NCBI RefSeq assembly: GCF_019801465.1
Contig: NZ_JAHVJA010000014.1
Span: 1 to 64,000 of the forward strand
Origin: Leisingera daeponensis
GTDB lineage: Bacteria > Pseudomonadota > Alphaproteobacteria > Rhodobacterales > Rhodobacteraceae
Direction of reading: 5' to 3'
Length of the DNA stretch: 64,000 nucleotides
Both the position numbers and the translations under genes were made by a program. The notes under the pieces were generated by a model. It was not told the DNA's origin. It was given only the letters and a program-made list of their open reading frames with translations, and ran no database searches. Positions 8,686 through 17,740 of the stretch are shown piece by piece. The stretch's first letter is position 1. Each line of letters opens with the position of its first letter.

Positions 8686-9486
8686 TTATGAGGGCTTGGA
8701 TTCCGGATTACGCATCAAAATCTGGGCAATCACGATGAAGGAGATCGAGCTGACAAAGGCGAGCGAGCCGATGGCATTGATCCGGGGGCTGACCTGGCCT
8801 TGGAGGAAGCCCAGAACCTTGACCGGCAGGGTCTCGTTCAGGCCCGATACGAACCAGGCCACCGCGAATTCGTCAAAGGACACGGCCATGGTGATGAACA
8901 AGGCGGCATAGATTGCGGGTTTGGTGAAGGGGATGATCACATGGCGCATGGTTACCCATTCATTGCCGCCCAAGTTCCAGGCTGCGGCTTCCAGATCAGG
9001 GTCCATCTGCGACAGGCGCAGGCGGATGATCGCCATGGCAAATGGGCTGCACATCACGCCGTGGGCAATGATCACCGAAATCACATTCCCGGAGAGGCTG
9101 ACGCGGGAGAGGAAGGCAAGCATCGCCAGCCCCATGATCACCACTGGGATGGTGGGCGGCAGCAGGGCAAGGGCCAGATAGACGGGCTTGCCGAAAAACT
9201 TGTAGCGAAAATCGGTGTAGGCGCCGCCAAAGCCCAACAGCGTGGCAATCGCTGCAACGCAGGCGCCAACAAGAAGAGTGTTGAAGAAGCCGGCCCAGAC
9301 CAGTGGGTCTTCCCAGATAAGCCGGTACCATTCAGTTGAGAACGAGCCTAGCGGCAGCGAAGGGAAGCGGTCCGAGTTCAGCGAGAATACAAAGCTGCCG
9401 GCAATCGGGGTGAAGATGAAGATCAGGCAGAGCGTGATATGCAGCTTCAGCAGGCCGTTGATAAGGGGATTACGGTTACCGGTCAT
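8686..9486 (-). CDS. ABC transporter permease, PotC type
   Basis: 267 residues from the ATG at 9486, which overlaps the stop of the preceding permease gene by four bases. A longer reading upstream only repeats antisense of that neighbour. Six hydrophobic spans are visible, with the binding-protein-dependent permease EAA loop around DLEAAAWNLGGNEW. It pairs with the second permease to form the inner-membrane channel of a Pot-type (polyamine/opine/short quaternary amine class) importer. Confidence 0.88.
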   Translation of the reverse strand: MTGNRNPLINGLLKLHITLCLIFIFTPIAGSFVFSLNSDRFPSLPLGSFSTEWYRLIWEDPLVWAGFFNTLLVGACVAAIATLLGFGGAYTDFRYKFFGKPVYLALALLPPTIPVVIMGLAMLAFLSRVSLSGNVISVIIAHGVMCSPFAMAIIRLRLSQMDPDLEAAAWNLGGNEWVTMRHVIIPFTKPAIYAALFITMAVSFDEFAVAWFVSGLNETLPVKVLGFLQGQVSPRINAIGSLAFVSSISFIVIAQILMRNPESKPS

Positions 9487-10328
9487 TTTCCTGCCTCCCT
9501 GTAGGCAAATTTGATGGCGGCAAAGGCAACTGTCAAAAGTGTGGCGATCATCGTCAGCGCCACCACCGCAGCGCGCGGCCATTGCTGCCCGGATTTTGTG
9601 ATATCGGTGATCATGATCGAAAGGGTCGGCGGGTTGCCTCCACCCAGGTAAAGGGGGCTCACGAAATCGCCGAAGCTGAGGATGAAAGCGAAGAGGCCTG
9701 CGATCACCAGGCCGGCTTTGGCAGAAGGGATGATCACTTCCAATACTGTCCGCAGGCGGCCGCAGCGCATGTTGTGCGCGGCTTCAACCAGATCACGGTT
9801 CACGAAATTGAGGCTGAAGACCTGCAACAGAATGACTAGCGGAAGACATAGAGTCGCATAGCCGGTGAGGGTGCCGAAGCTGTTGTTGAGCATAGAATAG
9901 GGGCCGAGACCAAGGTAGCCTAGGAAAGCATTCAGGATGCCTGCGTCGGACAAGAAGACCTGCAGCGAATAGACGCGGACCAAATAACTGGTGAAGAAAG
10001 GGATGATCAGGACGAAGATCATCCAGCGTTTCGCATTTTCACCCAGTTTGAACGAGATCGCATAAGACGCCGGGAAAGCCGTCAAGCTGATCAAAACCGC
10101 ACTGGCAGAAGCCAGCAGCAGGGTCCTGAAGTAGGCATCCCAGAACACGCTGCGGGAATAGATTTTCACCCAGTTCACGGTGTCGAAGTCGGGCTGCATC
10201 TGAAAGTTCCGCACCGTCCAGAAGCTAAGTGCCACCAGAAACGCCAGCGGAAACAAAAAGAAGGCCAGCTGCCAGATCAGAAGCGGCAGCGAAAAGGTCA
10301 GTGAAAACAGAGATGGCCGTGTATTCAT
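9483..10328 (-). CDS. ABC transporter permease, PotB type
   Basis: 281 residues with six hydrophobic spans. The EAA-type cytosolic loop appears as DLVEAAHNMRCGRLRTVLEVIIP near residues 180-205, where it contacts the ATPase. It is coupled to the PotC-type gene by a four-base overlap. An 81-base gap separates it from the binding-protein gene upstream; that gap carries the repeated motif CTCCGGTGCTGG / CACCGGAGACCGG, which could form a stem that lowers expression of the permeases relative to the binding protein. Confidence 0.88.
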   Translation of the reverse strand: MNTRPSLFSLTFSLPLLIWQLAFFLFPLAFLVALSFWTVRNFQMQPDFDTVNWVKIYSRSVFWDAYFRTLLLASASAVLISLTAFPASYAISFKLGENAKRWMIFVLIIPFFTSYLVRVYSLQVFLSDAGILNAFLGYLGLGPYSMLNNSFGTLTGYATLCLPLVILLQVFSLNFVNRDLVEAAHNMRCGRLRTVLEVIIPSAKAGLVIAGLFAFILSFGDFVSPLYLGGGNPPTLSIMITDITKSGQQWPRAAVVALTMIATLLTVAFAAIKFAYREAGK

Positions 10329-10409
10329 CGGTTTTCCAGCGCCGGGCGGCAGCTGGCCTTCAGTTGGGCACCGGAGACCGGGGAGGAGAAATCTCCGGTG
10401 CTGGTGGAG

Positions 10410-11528
10410 TTACGCGCCTTTGTAGTCGGACCAGAAGTCGTTCCAGTCCTCCAGGCTTTGCTGCACGGGCAGCTGGCGGTACTTGATGCGGCCCTCGCGG
10501 ATCAGGTCGATAGCGTTTCTCGAGCCCAGAACCATGTTCTGCCGTTTCGCTTCCGCCGGGTTCGCGTCATTGAGTTGGACCCAGCCCTTCTTGTTGGGGA
10601 TCAGCGCCGGGTAGGCCGCCATATCCGCAGATTTCGCCTGGCCTTCCGGCGAAGTGATGTACTGGATCCACTTGCGCGCCATCTCCTGGTTGCGGGATCC
10701 CTTGCCGATCGAGAAGCTCTCGGTCCACTGCAGACCGCCTTCCTCTGGAATGGCGGTGCGCACATTGGCGCCGTTTTTCTCCAGCACGCCGGTGATCCAG
10801 TCGCCAATACCCGCAAACGCAGTCATCTGACCGTTCTTCAGCGACGAGAAAGTGCCGCCATAGTCGAAGAACCCGCCTACCTGGCCGCGCAGCGCCATTG
10901 TGCTGTCCTGCACCTGCTGCCAAGCCTCGTCACTCAGGTCGAAGGGATCGGGATTGCCGTTCAGCAAGCTGATCTGCCCCAAGTTCGGAAGGTGCCAGTC
11001 GAAGTGGCCCAGCTTACCGGTCAGACGGCTGTCGCCGAAGATGTTGTAACTGGCCGCATCGCTCTCGCTCAGCACCTCGGCATTGTAGGATATGCCCAGG
11101 AAGCCGAAGCGGGTGATCACCGAATAGAGCTTGCCGTCCTTCCAGTGGCCCGGGAATCGCTGGAACTCCGGGAAGAAGTCGTCAAAGGCATAGTCATTCG
11201 GGTCCAGTTCCTCAATGTAGCCGGCAGCGTTCAACTGCTGCACATATTCGGCGTCGGACAGGATGACGTCATAGGTGCCCGGCGGCGACTGGGCGATCAG
11301 CCCCAGCATGTTGTCGCCCCCGGTGTAGTATTTCGGGATGAACTTCACATTGTGCAGCTCTTCAAATTCGCCAACGACATCAGGCTCTGCGTGGCCGTAC
11401 CACGCCAGCATCGACAGGTTCACGGTTTCAGCCGCGGCCCGGATTGACAGAAACGGGGTTGCGAGCGCCGCACCTGCGGCCGACTTCAGCAGCGCTCGCC
11501 GGGTGGGATGGGTAAGTTTGGCAGTCAT
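10410..11528 (-). CDS. periplasmic substrate-binding protein, PotD type, Tat-exported
   Basis: 372 residues from the ATG at 11528, which has AAGGAG 8 bases upstream; longer in-frame starts run into creatininase. The N-terminus THPTRRALLKSAAGAALATP is a twin-arginine signal ending at ...RAAA-E. The mature part is a PotD/spermidine-putrescine class binding protein (opens VNLSMLAWYGHAEPDVV, later DVILSDAEYVQQL, and SPEGQAKSADMAAYP near the end). As the binding protein directly after creatininase, it most likely captures creatinine or creatine; inferred from position. High expression relative to the permeases is expected. Confidence 0.88.
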   Translation of the reverse strand: MTAKLTHPTRRALLKSAAGAALATPFLSIRAAAETVNLSMLAWYGHAEPDVVGEFEELHNVKFIPKYYTGGDNMLGLIAQSPPGTYDVILSDAEYVQQLNAAGYIEELDPNDYAFDDFFPEFQRFPGHWKDGKLYSVITRFGFLGISYNAEVLSESDAASYNIFGDSRLTGKLGHFDWHLPNLGQISLLNGNPDPFDLSDEAWQQVQDSTMALRGQVGGFFDYGGTFSSLKNGQMTAFAGIGDWITGVLEKNGANVRTAIPEEGGLQWTESFSIGKGSRNQEMARKWIQYITSPEGQAKSADMAAYPALIPNKKGWVQLNDANPAEAKRQNMVLGSRNAIDLIREGRIKYRQLPVQQSLEDWNDFWSDYKGA

Positions 11529-11547
11529 GTCAGTCTCCTTGCTGGTT

Positions 11548-12363
11548 TTATTGCGCAGCTGTAGCCGCCGCGCTTGCCGGAGAGCGTTCTCCGAATTCTT
11601 TTTGCAGCGCTTTGACGATCCCTGCGGTGCAGACATTGAGAAGCAGCTCGCCCTTTTCGGCCGAGGCATCCTTGGGAGAGGAAAGGGTGCCGGTGGAGGG
11701 CGTCCAGTCCTCGTGCGGGGGGTAAACGTCATAGGGCGGAAATTCGGCCGGCGGGTGGTCGATTGCGTCCTGCAGCCACACCAAATCCGGGTAGAGCTTG
11801 AGCATCAGCGAGGTTTCCAGCACGCCGCCGTGTTCGATGTCCCAGCCCAGGAAGCCGTCCGGGTAGAGCTTGGCGATTGAGTCGTCCCCGACAAAATCCC
11901 AGTAGGACAGCACCATAATTTTCATATCGGTGATACCGTCCCAGCGCAGTTCGCGAAGGGCCAGATCGATGCCCTCGACTATGAACCAGGAATTCTCAAA
12001 GTGGCCGTTCACCAAGCAAATCTGCCGGTTGCCGTGGCGGGCGAATTCCTTGATCACGTCCTTCAGCGCGTTGACCAGGCTGCTGCCATCCAGGCTGGTG
12101 GTTCCCGGGAAGAAGTTCCCGCCGCCGGATTTCTGGTGCGATTTGTAGCCATAGGTAAAGGGCGGGGCGACAAGGCTGCCGGTCTCTGACGCAACCCTGC
12201 GGGCAAATTCAGTCGGCAGCAGCACGTCCACATGCATGGGCATGTGATGCCCGTGCTGTTCCATGGAACCGATCGGGATCAGAATGGGAGTGCAGCCGCC
12301 GGCAACGCGGGACTTGTATTCAGGCCAGGGCAGCTCAGCGGCAAAAACAGAGGCGTTCTTCAT
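11548..12363 (-). CDS. crnA: creatininase (creatinine amidohydrolase)
   Basis: 271 residues, colinear with the Pseudomonas putida enzyme as I remember it. Metal ligands are all present: E35, H37 (MEQHGHH), D46 (HVDVLLP), H121 and E123 (NGHFEN), matching E34, H36, D45, H120 and E122 of that enzyme. KSGGGNFFPGTTSLDG and GWDIEHGGVLETS are also family-typical. It hydrolyses the ring of creatinine to creatine in the cytosol (EC 3.5.2.10). The start at 12363 fits the family N-terminus; a GTG at 12417 would add 18 atypical residues. It is the first gene of the leftward operon with the ABC importer. Confidence 0.95.
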   Translation of the reverse strand: MKNASVFAAELPWPEYKSRVAGGCTPILIPIGSMEQHGHHMPMHVDVLLPTEFARRVASETGSLVAPPFTYGYKSHQKSGGGNFFPGTTSLDGSSLVNALKDVIKEFARHGNRQICLVNGHFENSWFIVEGIDLALRELRWDGITDMKIMVLSYWDFVGDDSIAKLYPDGFLGWDIEHGGVLETSLMLKLYPDLVWLQDAIDHPPAEFPPYDVYPPHEDWTPSTGTLSSPKDASAEKGELLLNVCTAGIVKALQKEFGERSPASAAATAAQ

Positions 12364-12462
12364 GGCAAGGCTCAATCCGGGAAAGTTAAGACTGGCTTTA
12401 CTTTGACTCCGGGCCACACATGTGGGAAATTGATAGTAGCAATGCGAGAATAAGAAATGTAA

Positions 12463-13359
12463 ATGTCCAGAAAGTTCACGAACCTGCAGACCGACTTGCT
12501 GCGCACCTTTGTGACGGCAGTCGATCTTGGGAATTATACAGAAACTGGACAGGCTCTTGGCCGGACCCAGCCGGCGATTTCACTGCAGATACGCCGCCTG
12601 GAAGAGCTTAGCGGCTGCAAACTGATCGTGCATCAGGGCAAGGAACTGACACTCACAGAAGATGGCCATGCGCTGATCGGATTTGCCCGTGAAATATTGC
12701 GGCTGAACGACAGTGCCGTGGCCCGATTGTCACGTTCCAGCATTCAGGGCGTGCTGCGGGTCGGCCTGCCGATCGATTATGCAATCGGTTTTTTCCAGTC
12801 GATCATTTCGGAGTTTGTCGCTGAAAACCCGGCTGTAAACTTGGGTATCCGCTGCAATTGGAGCCGTGATCTGCTGAGCAAGCTGCATGCGGATGAGTTG
12901 GACATGACAATTGCCATTACCGACTCAATGCCGGCGCCATATGTCTCGCACTACTGGTCCGAGCGCCCCAAGTGGGTTTGCGCAAAGGAGTTCCATTTCG
13001 ATCCGGATGAGCCGCTGCCACTGGTGCTTCATCCGGAGGGCTGTGTTTACCGCAGCCGAGTGATCGAAGCGCTGAGCGGTGAGGGGCGCAAGTGGCGGAT
13101 CGCGTTTGAGAGTCCGGGCATTTCAGCGCTGCAGAACGCGGTAGCCAGCGGCTGGGGCATTTCCGCTCTCACAACTAAGACCCTGCTTCCGGGCATGCGC
13201 ATCCTGACTCCGGACATCGGATTCCCGGAGCTGGCGCGGATACATGTAGGGTTGTTCTACAAGCACGTGCGCCAGAGTGAGGCAGCACTGAAGCTGATCG
13301 ACCAGATTGCCGGAGGCGTCGGGGGCTTCCGCAAAACTTTGAAGCCGACATCTGGATAG
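12463..13359 (+). CDS. LysR-family transcriptional regulator
   Basis: 298 residues. An N-terminal winged helix-turn-helix (about 8-67: DLLRTFVTAVDLGNYTETG, GRTQPAISLQIRRLEEL) is followed by a two-lobed effector domain. It lies between the leftward creatininase/ABC operon and rightward creatinase and is divergent from the former across 99 bases. That gap contains the palindrome CACATGTG (around 12417-12424). By LysR convention it should control the divergent promoter and possibly creatinase, with creatinine or creatine as the likely co-inducer; that is inferred. Confidence 0.9.
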   Translation: MSRKFTNLQTDLLRTFVTAVDLGNYTETGQALGRTQPAISLQIRRLEELSGCKLIVHQGKELTLTEDGHALIGFAREILRLNDSAVARLSRSSIQGVLRVGLPIDYAIGFFQSIISEFVAENPAVNLGIRCNWSRDLLSKLHADELDMTIAITDSMPAPYVSHYWSERPKWVCAKEFHFDPDEPLPLVLHPEGCVYRSRVIEALSGEGRKWRIAFESPGISALQNAVASGWGISALTTKTLLPGMRILTPDIGFPELARIHVGLFYKHVRQSEAALKLIDQIAGGVGGFRKTLKPTSG

Positions 13360-13458
13360 GAGAATTTGCGACACTTATGATGGGATCATATCTATTAATT
13401 TTTTGAAATCTTTCTTCGGTGCTACCGACTGGGGCACACCCTGAAGAAAGGATCAAAC

Positions 13459-14679
13459 ATGTCTGAAGATATGCTCCACGTCATGGAATGGCATAATGGC
13501 GAAAAGGACTATTCGCCATTCTCTGATCAGGAAATGAAACGCCGCCAGGACGAGCTGCGCGGCTGGATGGCAGAGCAGAACGTGGATGCGGCGCTGTTCA
13601 CTTCCTACCACTGCATCAACTATTATTCCGGCTGGCTCTACTGCTACTTCGGGCGCAAGTACGGCATGGTGATCGACCAGAAGAATGCGACCACGATTTC
13701 CGCAGGCATTGATGGCGGCCAGCCCTGGCGCCGCAGCTTCGGAAACAACATCACCTACACAGACTGGCGCCGTGACAATTTCTACCGGGCGGTCCAGGAC
13801 CTGACCAAGGGTGCCAAGCGGGTCGGGATCGAGTTCGACCACGTGTCGCTGGACTACCGCCAGGCGCTGCAGGATGCCTTGCCGGATGTGGAATTGGTCG
13901 ATGTGTCCGGCCCCTCTATGTGGATGCGGACGATCAAATCCGGCGAGGAGCTGAAACTGATCCGCGAAGGTGCAAGGATCTGTGATGTGGGCGGCGCGGC
14001 CGTAGCCAATGCCGTGCAGGCAGGTGTGGCCGAGCATGAAGTGGCAATTGCGGGCACCAATGCGATGATCCGCGAAATTGCCGCCTCTTTCCCGTTTGTC
14101 GAGCTGATGGATACCTGGACCTGGTTCCAGTCGGGCATCAACACCGATGGTGCGCACAACCCAGTCACCAACCGCATCATTCAGTCCGGCGATATCCTCA
14201 GCCTGAACACTTTCCCGATGATCTTTGGCTATTACACTGCCTTGGAGCGGACCCTGTTCTGTGATCATGTGGATGATGCCAGCCTGGACATCTGGAAGAA
14301 GAATGTCGCCGTGCATGAACGCGGCCTGGAGCTGATCAAGCCCGGTGCGCGCTGCATGGACATTGCCACTGAACTCAATGAAATGTACCGCGAGTGGGAT
14401 CTGCTGAAGTACCGGTCGTTCGGGTACGGTCACAGCTTCGGCGTGCTCAGCCACTATTATGGACGCGAAGCTGGTGTCGAGCTGCGTGAAGACATCGACA
14501 CGGTGCTGCGGCCCGGCATGGTGGTGTCGATGGAGCCCATGGTGATGCTGCCTGAAGGCCAGCCCGGCGCCGGTGGGTACCGCGAGCACGACATCCTGAT
14601 CATCGGAGAAGACGGTGCCGAAAACATCACCGGCTTCCCCTACGGTCCGGAACACAACATCGTCGGCGGCAAGGCTTAA
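13459..14679 (+). CDS. creA: creatinase (creatine amidinohydrolase)
   Basis: 406 residues, close to the ~400-residue Pseudomonas enzyme. It has the M24 'pita-bread' fold but without metal ligands, as is normal for creatinase. The catalytic histidine is H233 in NTDGAHNPVTNR (H232 in the P. putida enzyme). GYGHSFGVLSHYYGREAG and SMEPMVMLPEGQPGAGGYREHD are family-typical. It cleaves creatine to sarcosine and urea (EC 3.5.3.3), the step after creatininase. AAGAAAGG lies just upstream of the ATG. It has its own promoter region of about 100 bases after the LysR gene. No sarcosine oxidase or urease gene is in the window. Confidence 0.95.
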   Translation: MSEDMLHVMEWHNGEKDYSPFSDQEMKRRQDELRGWMAEQNVDAALFTSYHCINYYSGWLYCYFGRKYGMVIDQKNATTISAGIDGGQPWRRSFGNNITYTDWRRDNFYRAVQDLTKGAKRVGIEFDHVSLDYRQALQDALPDVELVDVSGPSMWMRTIKSGEELKLIREGARICDVGGAAVANAVQAGVAEHEVAIAGTNAMIREIAASFPFVELMDTWTWFQSGINTDGAHNPVTNRIIQSGDILSLNTFPMIFGYYTALERTLFCDHVDDASLDIWKKNVAVHERGLELIKPGARCMDIATELNEMYREWDLLKYRSFGYGHSFGVLSHYYGREAGVELREDIDTVLRPGMVVSMEPMVMLPEGQPGAGGYREHDILIIGEDGAENITGFPYGPEHNIVGGKA

Positions 14680-14680
14680 G

Positions 14681-14839
14681 ATGCGGGGGAAGGCAGGAAT
14701 ACTGCTGCAGGGGCTGACCTGTTTGATTGTCCTTGCTGGGTCCATTGGCCTGCTGGCGCTGGCGCCGAACCCGCGGCAAACCAGCGAAAACGCCACCAAG
14801 TGGGTTTACCTGCGCCTAGCCTTCTCCTTCCCGCAATAA
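14681..14839 (+). CDS. possible 52-residue single-span membrane peptide
   Basis: Starts one base after the creatinase stop (TAAG-ATG), so it would be translated by re-initiation. The product has a basic N-terminus (MRGKAG), one hydrophobic span of about 22 residues (ILLQGLTCLIVLAGSIGLLAL) and a short polar tail ending FSFPQ. It could be a small membrane protein tied to creatine metabolism, or chance coding. I know no family for it. Confidence 0.35.
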   Translation: MRGKAGILLQGLTCLIVLAGSIGLLALAPNPRQTSENATKWVYLRLAFSFPQ

Positions 14840-14845
14840 CACTGT

Positions 14846-14865
14846 ACCGCGCCCGCGGGCGCGGT
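14846..14865. repeat. perfect 20-bp GC palindrome before the GlxA-type regulator
   Basis: ACCGCGCCCG is followed immediately by its exact reverse complement CGGGCGCGGT, with no spacer. It lies between the small peptide stop and the regulator start. It could be a cruciform-type terminator for creatinase (there is no T-run) or an operator used for autoregulation by the downstream regulator. Confidence 0.5.
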
Positions 14866-14930
14866 GCCTGGAAATGCCCGAAAATCAAGCCCCGGACAGA
14901 AGCTTGCTTTCCGATGTTCTGGAGACTGCC

Positions 14931-15953
14931 ATGCAAGACAACCGCTTCCTTCCGAAAGGTGCAGCAACCGTACGCTTCGACAGCGATGCGCCACCGAAGA
15001 AATTCCATTTTCTTCTGCTTCCCAACACTACGATGCTGGCCTTCAGCGCTGCCATCGAGCCGCTGCGGATTGCCAATCAGCTGACGCAGAAGCCGCTGTT
15101 TGAATGGCATGCGCTCAGTCCGGACGGCCTGCCGGTGACCTGCTCCAATGGCATTCCGATACAGGTGGATTCTGGGCTGGTCGACCTGGACCGTAATGCT
15201 TCGCTCTTTGTCTGTGCGGGGACTGAGCCAGCGCAATCCTATGACAGCCGGGTTGTCAGCTGGATCAGCCGCCAGAAAGCGCACGGGGCAAGCGTTGGAA
15301 GCATCTGCACCGGCGCCTTTGCTCTGGCGGCAACGGGTGTTCTGACCAGGCGGCGGTTTACTTTGCATTGGGAAAATGCCCCGGGGTTTGCCGAGCTGTT
15401 TCCCTGTCTCGAGCCGACCGGCAACTTCTATGAATCCGATCGCGGGCTCTACACATGCGGCGGCGGCCACGCGGCAACTGACATGATGCTTGAGATCATT
15501 GAGAAACATTGCGGCGCCCACCTTGCTTCCTGCGTTGCCGACATGTGCCTGCACAAACGCCTGGGAGCAGGTATGTCGCGGCAGATATCGCCGGTGTCGT
15601 CCATGCTCGGCTGCCGCAATCAAAATCTGATCCGCGCCGTGCGACTGATGCAAGCCAACCTGGAAGAGCCGCTGGACATGGATGGAATTGCCGACGCGCT
15701 GGCTGTTTCTCGCCGCCAGCTGGAGCGCCTGTTCCAGAAATACGTCGGGAAGTCGCCTTGGCAATTCTATTTTGGCCTGCGGCTGGAACGGGCCTTTTCC
15801 CTGCTGAACGAAACCGATCTAAGCGTGCGGGAGATCGCAATGGCCTCAGGCTTTGAAAATGCCTCGTATTTCTCCAGGCAATTCAAGCGGAAGTTTGATC
15901 GTTCGCCGCACAGTTTTCGCAGATCCTGGTCGTTCCGCAGCAGCGCGACATAA
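14931..15953 (+). CDS. GlxA/GbdR-type AraC-family regulator
   Basis: 340 residues from the ATG at 14931, which has GGAG 7 bases upstream; an ATG at 14874 would add 19 residues with a weaker site. The N-terminal DJ-1/PfpI-like domain (about 25-200) carries SICTGAFALAATG at the nucleophile-elbow position. The C-terminal AraC helix-turn-helix pair (about 235-330) includes VSRRQLERLFQKYVGKSP and VREIAMASGFENASYFSRQFK. Relatives such as GbdR and CdhR control glycine betaine or carnitine catabolism. Between creatinase and a BCCT carrier, it is a reasonable sensor of creatine, sarcosine or betaine. Confidence 0.88.
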   Translation: MQDNRFLPKGAATVRFDSDAPPKKFHFLLLPNTTMLAFSAAIEPLRIANQLTQKPLFEWHALSPDGLPVTCSNGIPIQVDSGLVDLDRNASLFVCAGTEPAQSYDSRVVSWISRQKAHGASVGSICTGAFALAATGVLTRRRFTLHWENAPGFAELFPCLEPTGNFYESDRGLYTCGGGHAATDMMLEIIEKHCGAHLASCVADMCLHKRLGAGMSRQISPVSSMLGCRNQNLIRAVRLMQANLEEPLDMDGIADALAVSRRQLERLFQKYVGKSPWQFYFGLRLERAFSLLNETDLSVREIAMASGFENASYFSRQFKRKFDRSPHSFRRSWSFRSSAT

Positions 15954-16110
15954 GCATCCTTAATCCAGCTATTTGCAGTTCTCATTCCCTGCTTCCCCAA
16001 TGCTCCGCTAAAGTCTCAGGCTGAACATCTATTGCCTGTTGGCGGCTCGGGAGGCCGGGTCATGGCTGGCCCGCCCAGGTCCAGCCGAAACACTATGACA
16101 GGGAGAAACA

Positions 16111-17682
16111 ATGTCACTCGAACAGGGCTTTGACGGCCACTACCCCTATAACGCCGTCGCCAGAACCGGCCTGTTAAAAGGCGTCCACCCCCGGATGAGC
16201 ATCGCCTCGAAACTCATGGTCATCGCCTTTGTGCTATTCACTGTAGCAAATGTCGAATTCGCCTCGAGCGTGTTCGACGGGATCAAGCTGTGGATCACCA
16301 GCACCCTTAGCTGGTATTACATCCTGATGATCAGCATCTTCTTGCTGTTCAGTGTCTGGCTGGCATTCAGTCGCTACGGCCACATCCGGTTGGGCAAAGA
16401 CAGCGACCGGCCGGAATTCGGTAACTTCTCTTGGTTTGCCATGCTGTTCAGCGCAGGCATGGGCAATGGCGTGCTCTTCTGGAGTATCGCCGAGCCGATG
16501 TACCACCTGCAAGGCAACCCGTTTATCGAAATGGCCGGAACTGAGGCGAACTCGGCGCTGGCCGCCAGCACTGCCATGCTGATCACTGCCTTTCACTGGG
16601 GCGTCCACGGCTGGGCGGTCTATGTGATTGTAGCTTTGTCGCTAGCCTATTTTGCCTACCGCAAAGGGCTGCCGCTTTCGATGCGGTCCACCCTCTACCC
16701 GCTGATCGGCGATCGGATCTACGGATTTTGGGGCCATGCCGTCGACCTGCTGGCAATCTTTGGTACCATTTTTGGCGTTGCCACCACGTTGGGGCTGGGC
16801 GTCCAACAAATGAACACGGGACTAAGTCTGCTTACCGGAATCGCCACTTCGACAACCAATCAGATCATTCTGATTGCTGTAGTGACCGGCGTTGCCACGC
16901 TGTCGGCAGTCTCAGGCGTTTCCAGAGGTGTCCGCATCATCAGTGAATTGAACATGTGGCTGACCTTCGCGATCCTTGCCTTCTTCCTCTTTGCGGGTCC
17001 GACCGTCTATCTGCTCGGCCAATACGTCAATCTGCTTGGCAACTATGTGCAGAATTTTGTGCCGATGGGGATGTGGGTGGATGAAGAAGCCGGGCGCGAC
17101 TGGCAGGGCTGGTGGACCGTATTCTATTGGGGCTGGTGGATCGCCTGGTCGCCGTTTGTCGGCCTGTTCATCGCCCGTGTCTCCAAGGGCAGGACCTTGC
17201 GCGAGTTTGTGATTGCATTGCTGATCGTCCCGCCGCTTGTCACCATGTTCCTGCTGGCCATGTTCGGCGGCAACGCGGTCAGCATCGAATTGCAAGGCGC
17301 TGGCGGTATCATCGAGGCGGTGAATGAAAGTCCGACCCTAGCGCTTTACGCAACGCTTGAGGGCATGGACGTTGGTCTCTGGGGCACTGCCTTTGCGGCA
17401 ATCGTCACCTTCCTGATTGCCTCATACTTCATCACCTCGTCGGACTCCGGCACCTTGGTGATCTGCACCATGCTTGCGATGGGCAGCCAGCATCCGCCGC
17501 GCCTGGTCCGGATCTTTTGGGGCGTCACCGAAGGAGTAGTCGCCAGTGTTCTGCTGGTCGCAGGCGGGCTTGTTGCTCTGCAAACGGCTTCGATTGCCGC
17601 TGCTTTGCCATTCTCCATTGTGATCCTTCTGATGATGATCAGCTTGTACAGGGCGCTAAAGGAAGAGTTACCGTCCAAATAG
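16111..17682 (+). CDS. BCCT-family transporter (betaine/carnitine/choline class)
   Basis: 523 residues with about 12 membrane spans. The glycine-rich stretch of the BCCT substrate/Na+ region reads GMGNGVLFWSIAEP (around residues 113-126), where many betaine carriers have GMGIG. The later Trp-rich signature WTVFYWGWWIAWSPFVGLF (around 334-352) is intact. AGGGAG precedes the start. BCCT proteins import quaternary or N-methylated amines with Na+ or H+; position after the creatinine genes suggests creatine, sarcosine or betaine. A strong terminator follows, so it closes the module. Confidence 0.92.
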   Translation: MSLEQGFDGHYPYNAVARTGLLKGVHPRMSIASKLMVIAFVLFTVANVEFASSVFDGIKLWITSTLSWYYILMISIFLLFSVWLAFSRYGHIRLGKDSDRPEFGNFSWFAMLFSAGMGNGVLFWSIAEPMYHLQGNPFIEMAGTEANSALAASTAMLITAFHWGVHGWAVYVIVALSLAYFAYRKGLPLSMRSTLYPLIGDRIYGFWGHAVDLLAIFGTIFGVATTLGLGVQQMNTGLSLLTGIATSTTNQIILIAVVTGVATLSAVSGVSRGVRIISELNMWLTFAILAFFLFAGPTVYLLGQYVNLLGNYVQNFVPMGMWVDEEAGRDWQGWWTVFYWGWWIAWSPFVGLFIARVSKGRTLREFVIALLIVPPLVTMFLLAMFGGNAVSIELQGAGGIIEAVNESPTLALYATLEGMDVGLWGTAFAAIVTFLIASYFITSSDSGTLVICTMLAMGSQHPPRLVRIFWGVTEGVVASVLLVAGGLVALQTASIAAALPFSIVILLMMISLYRALKEELPSK

Positions 17683-17698
17683 CCCAGGCGGTTCTAGG

Positions 17699-17740
17699 TA
17701 TGCACGCCGCATTACACAAACAGCGGCGTGCATATTTTTT
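17699..17740 (+). terminator. rho-independent terminator after the BCCT gene
   Basis: A 12-bp perfect stem (TATGCACGCCGC / GCGGCGTGCATA) with a 10-12 base loop is followed by a T-rich run (TTTTTTTG). It begins 16 bases after the transporter stop. Confidence 0.9.

Noticed and set aside
10398-11447. A 349-codon open frame on the plus strand
   Set aside because: Antisense shadow of the Tat-exported binding protein; no ribosome site or recognisable domain.
13453-14799. A 448-codon open frame on the minus strand
   Set aside because: It is antisense to creatinase, which has the full active site and family length. GC-rich codon use opens the opposite strand.
14676-15764. A 362-codon minus-strand frame
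   Set aside because: Antisense to the GlxA-type regulator, which has clear DJ-1-like and AraC domains.
16000-16110. Possible riboswitch or attenuator before the BCCT gene
   Set aside because: GC-rich arms such as GGCGG...CCGCC exist, but no known riboswitch core or anti-terminator pair could be seen.
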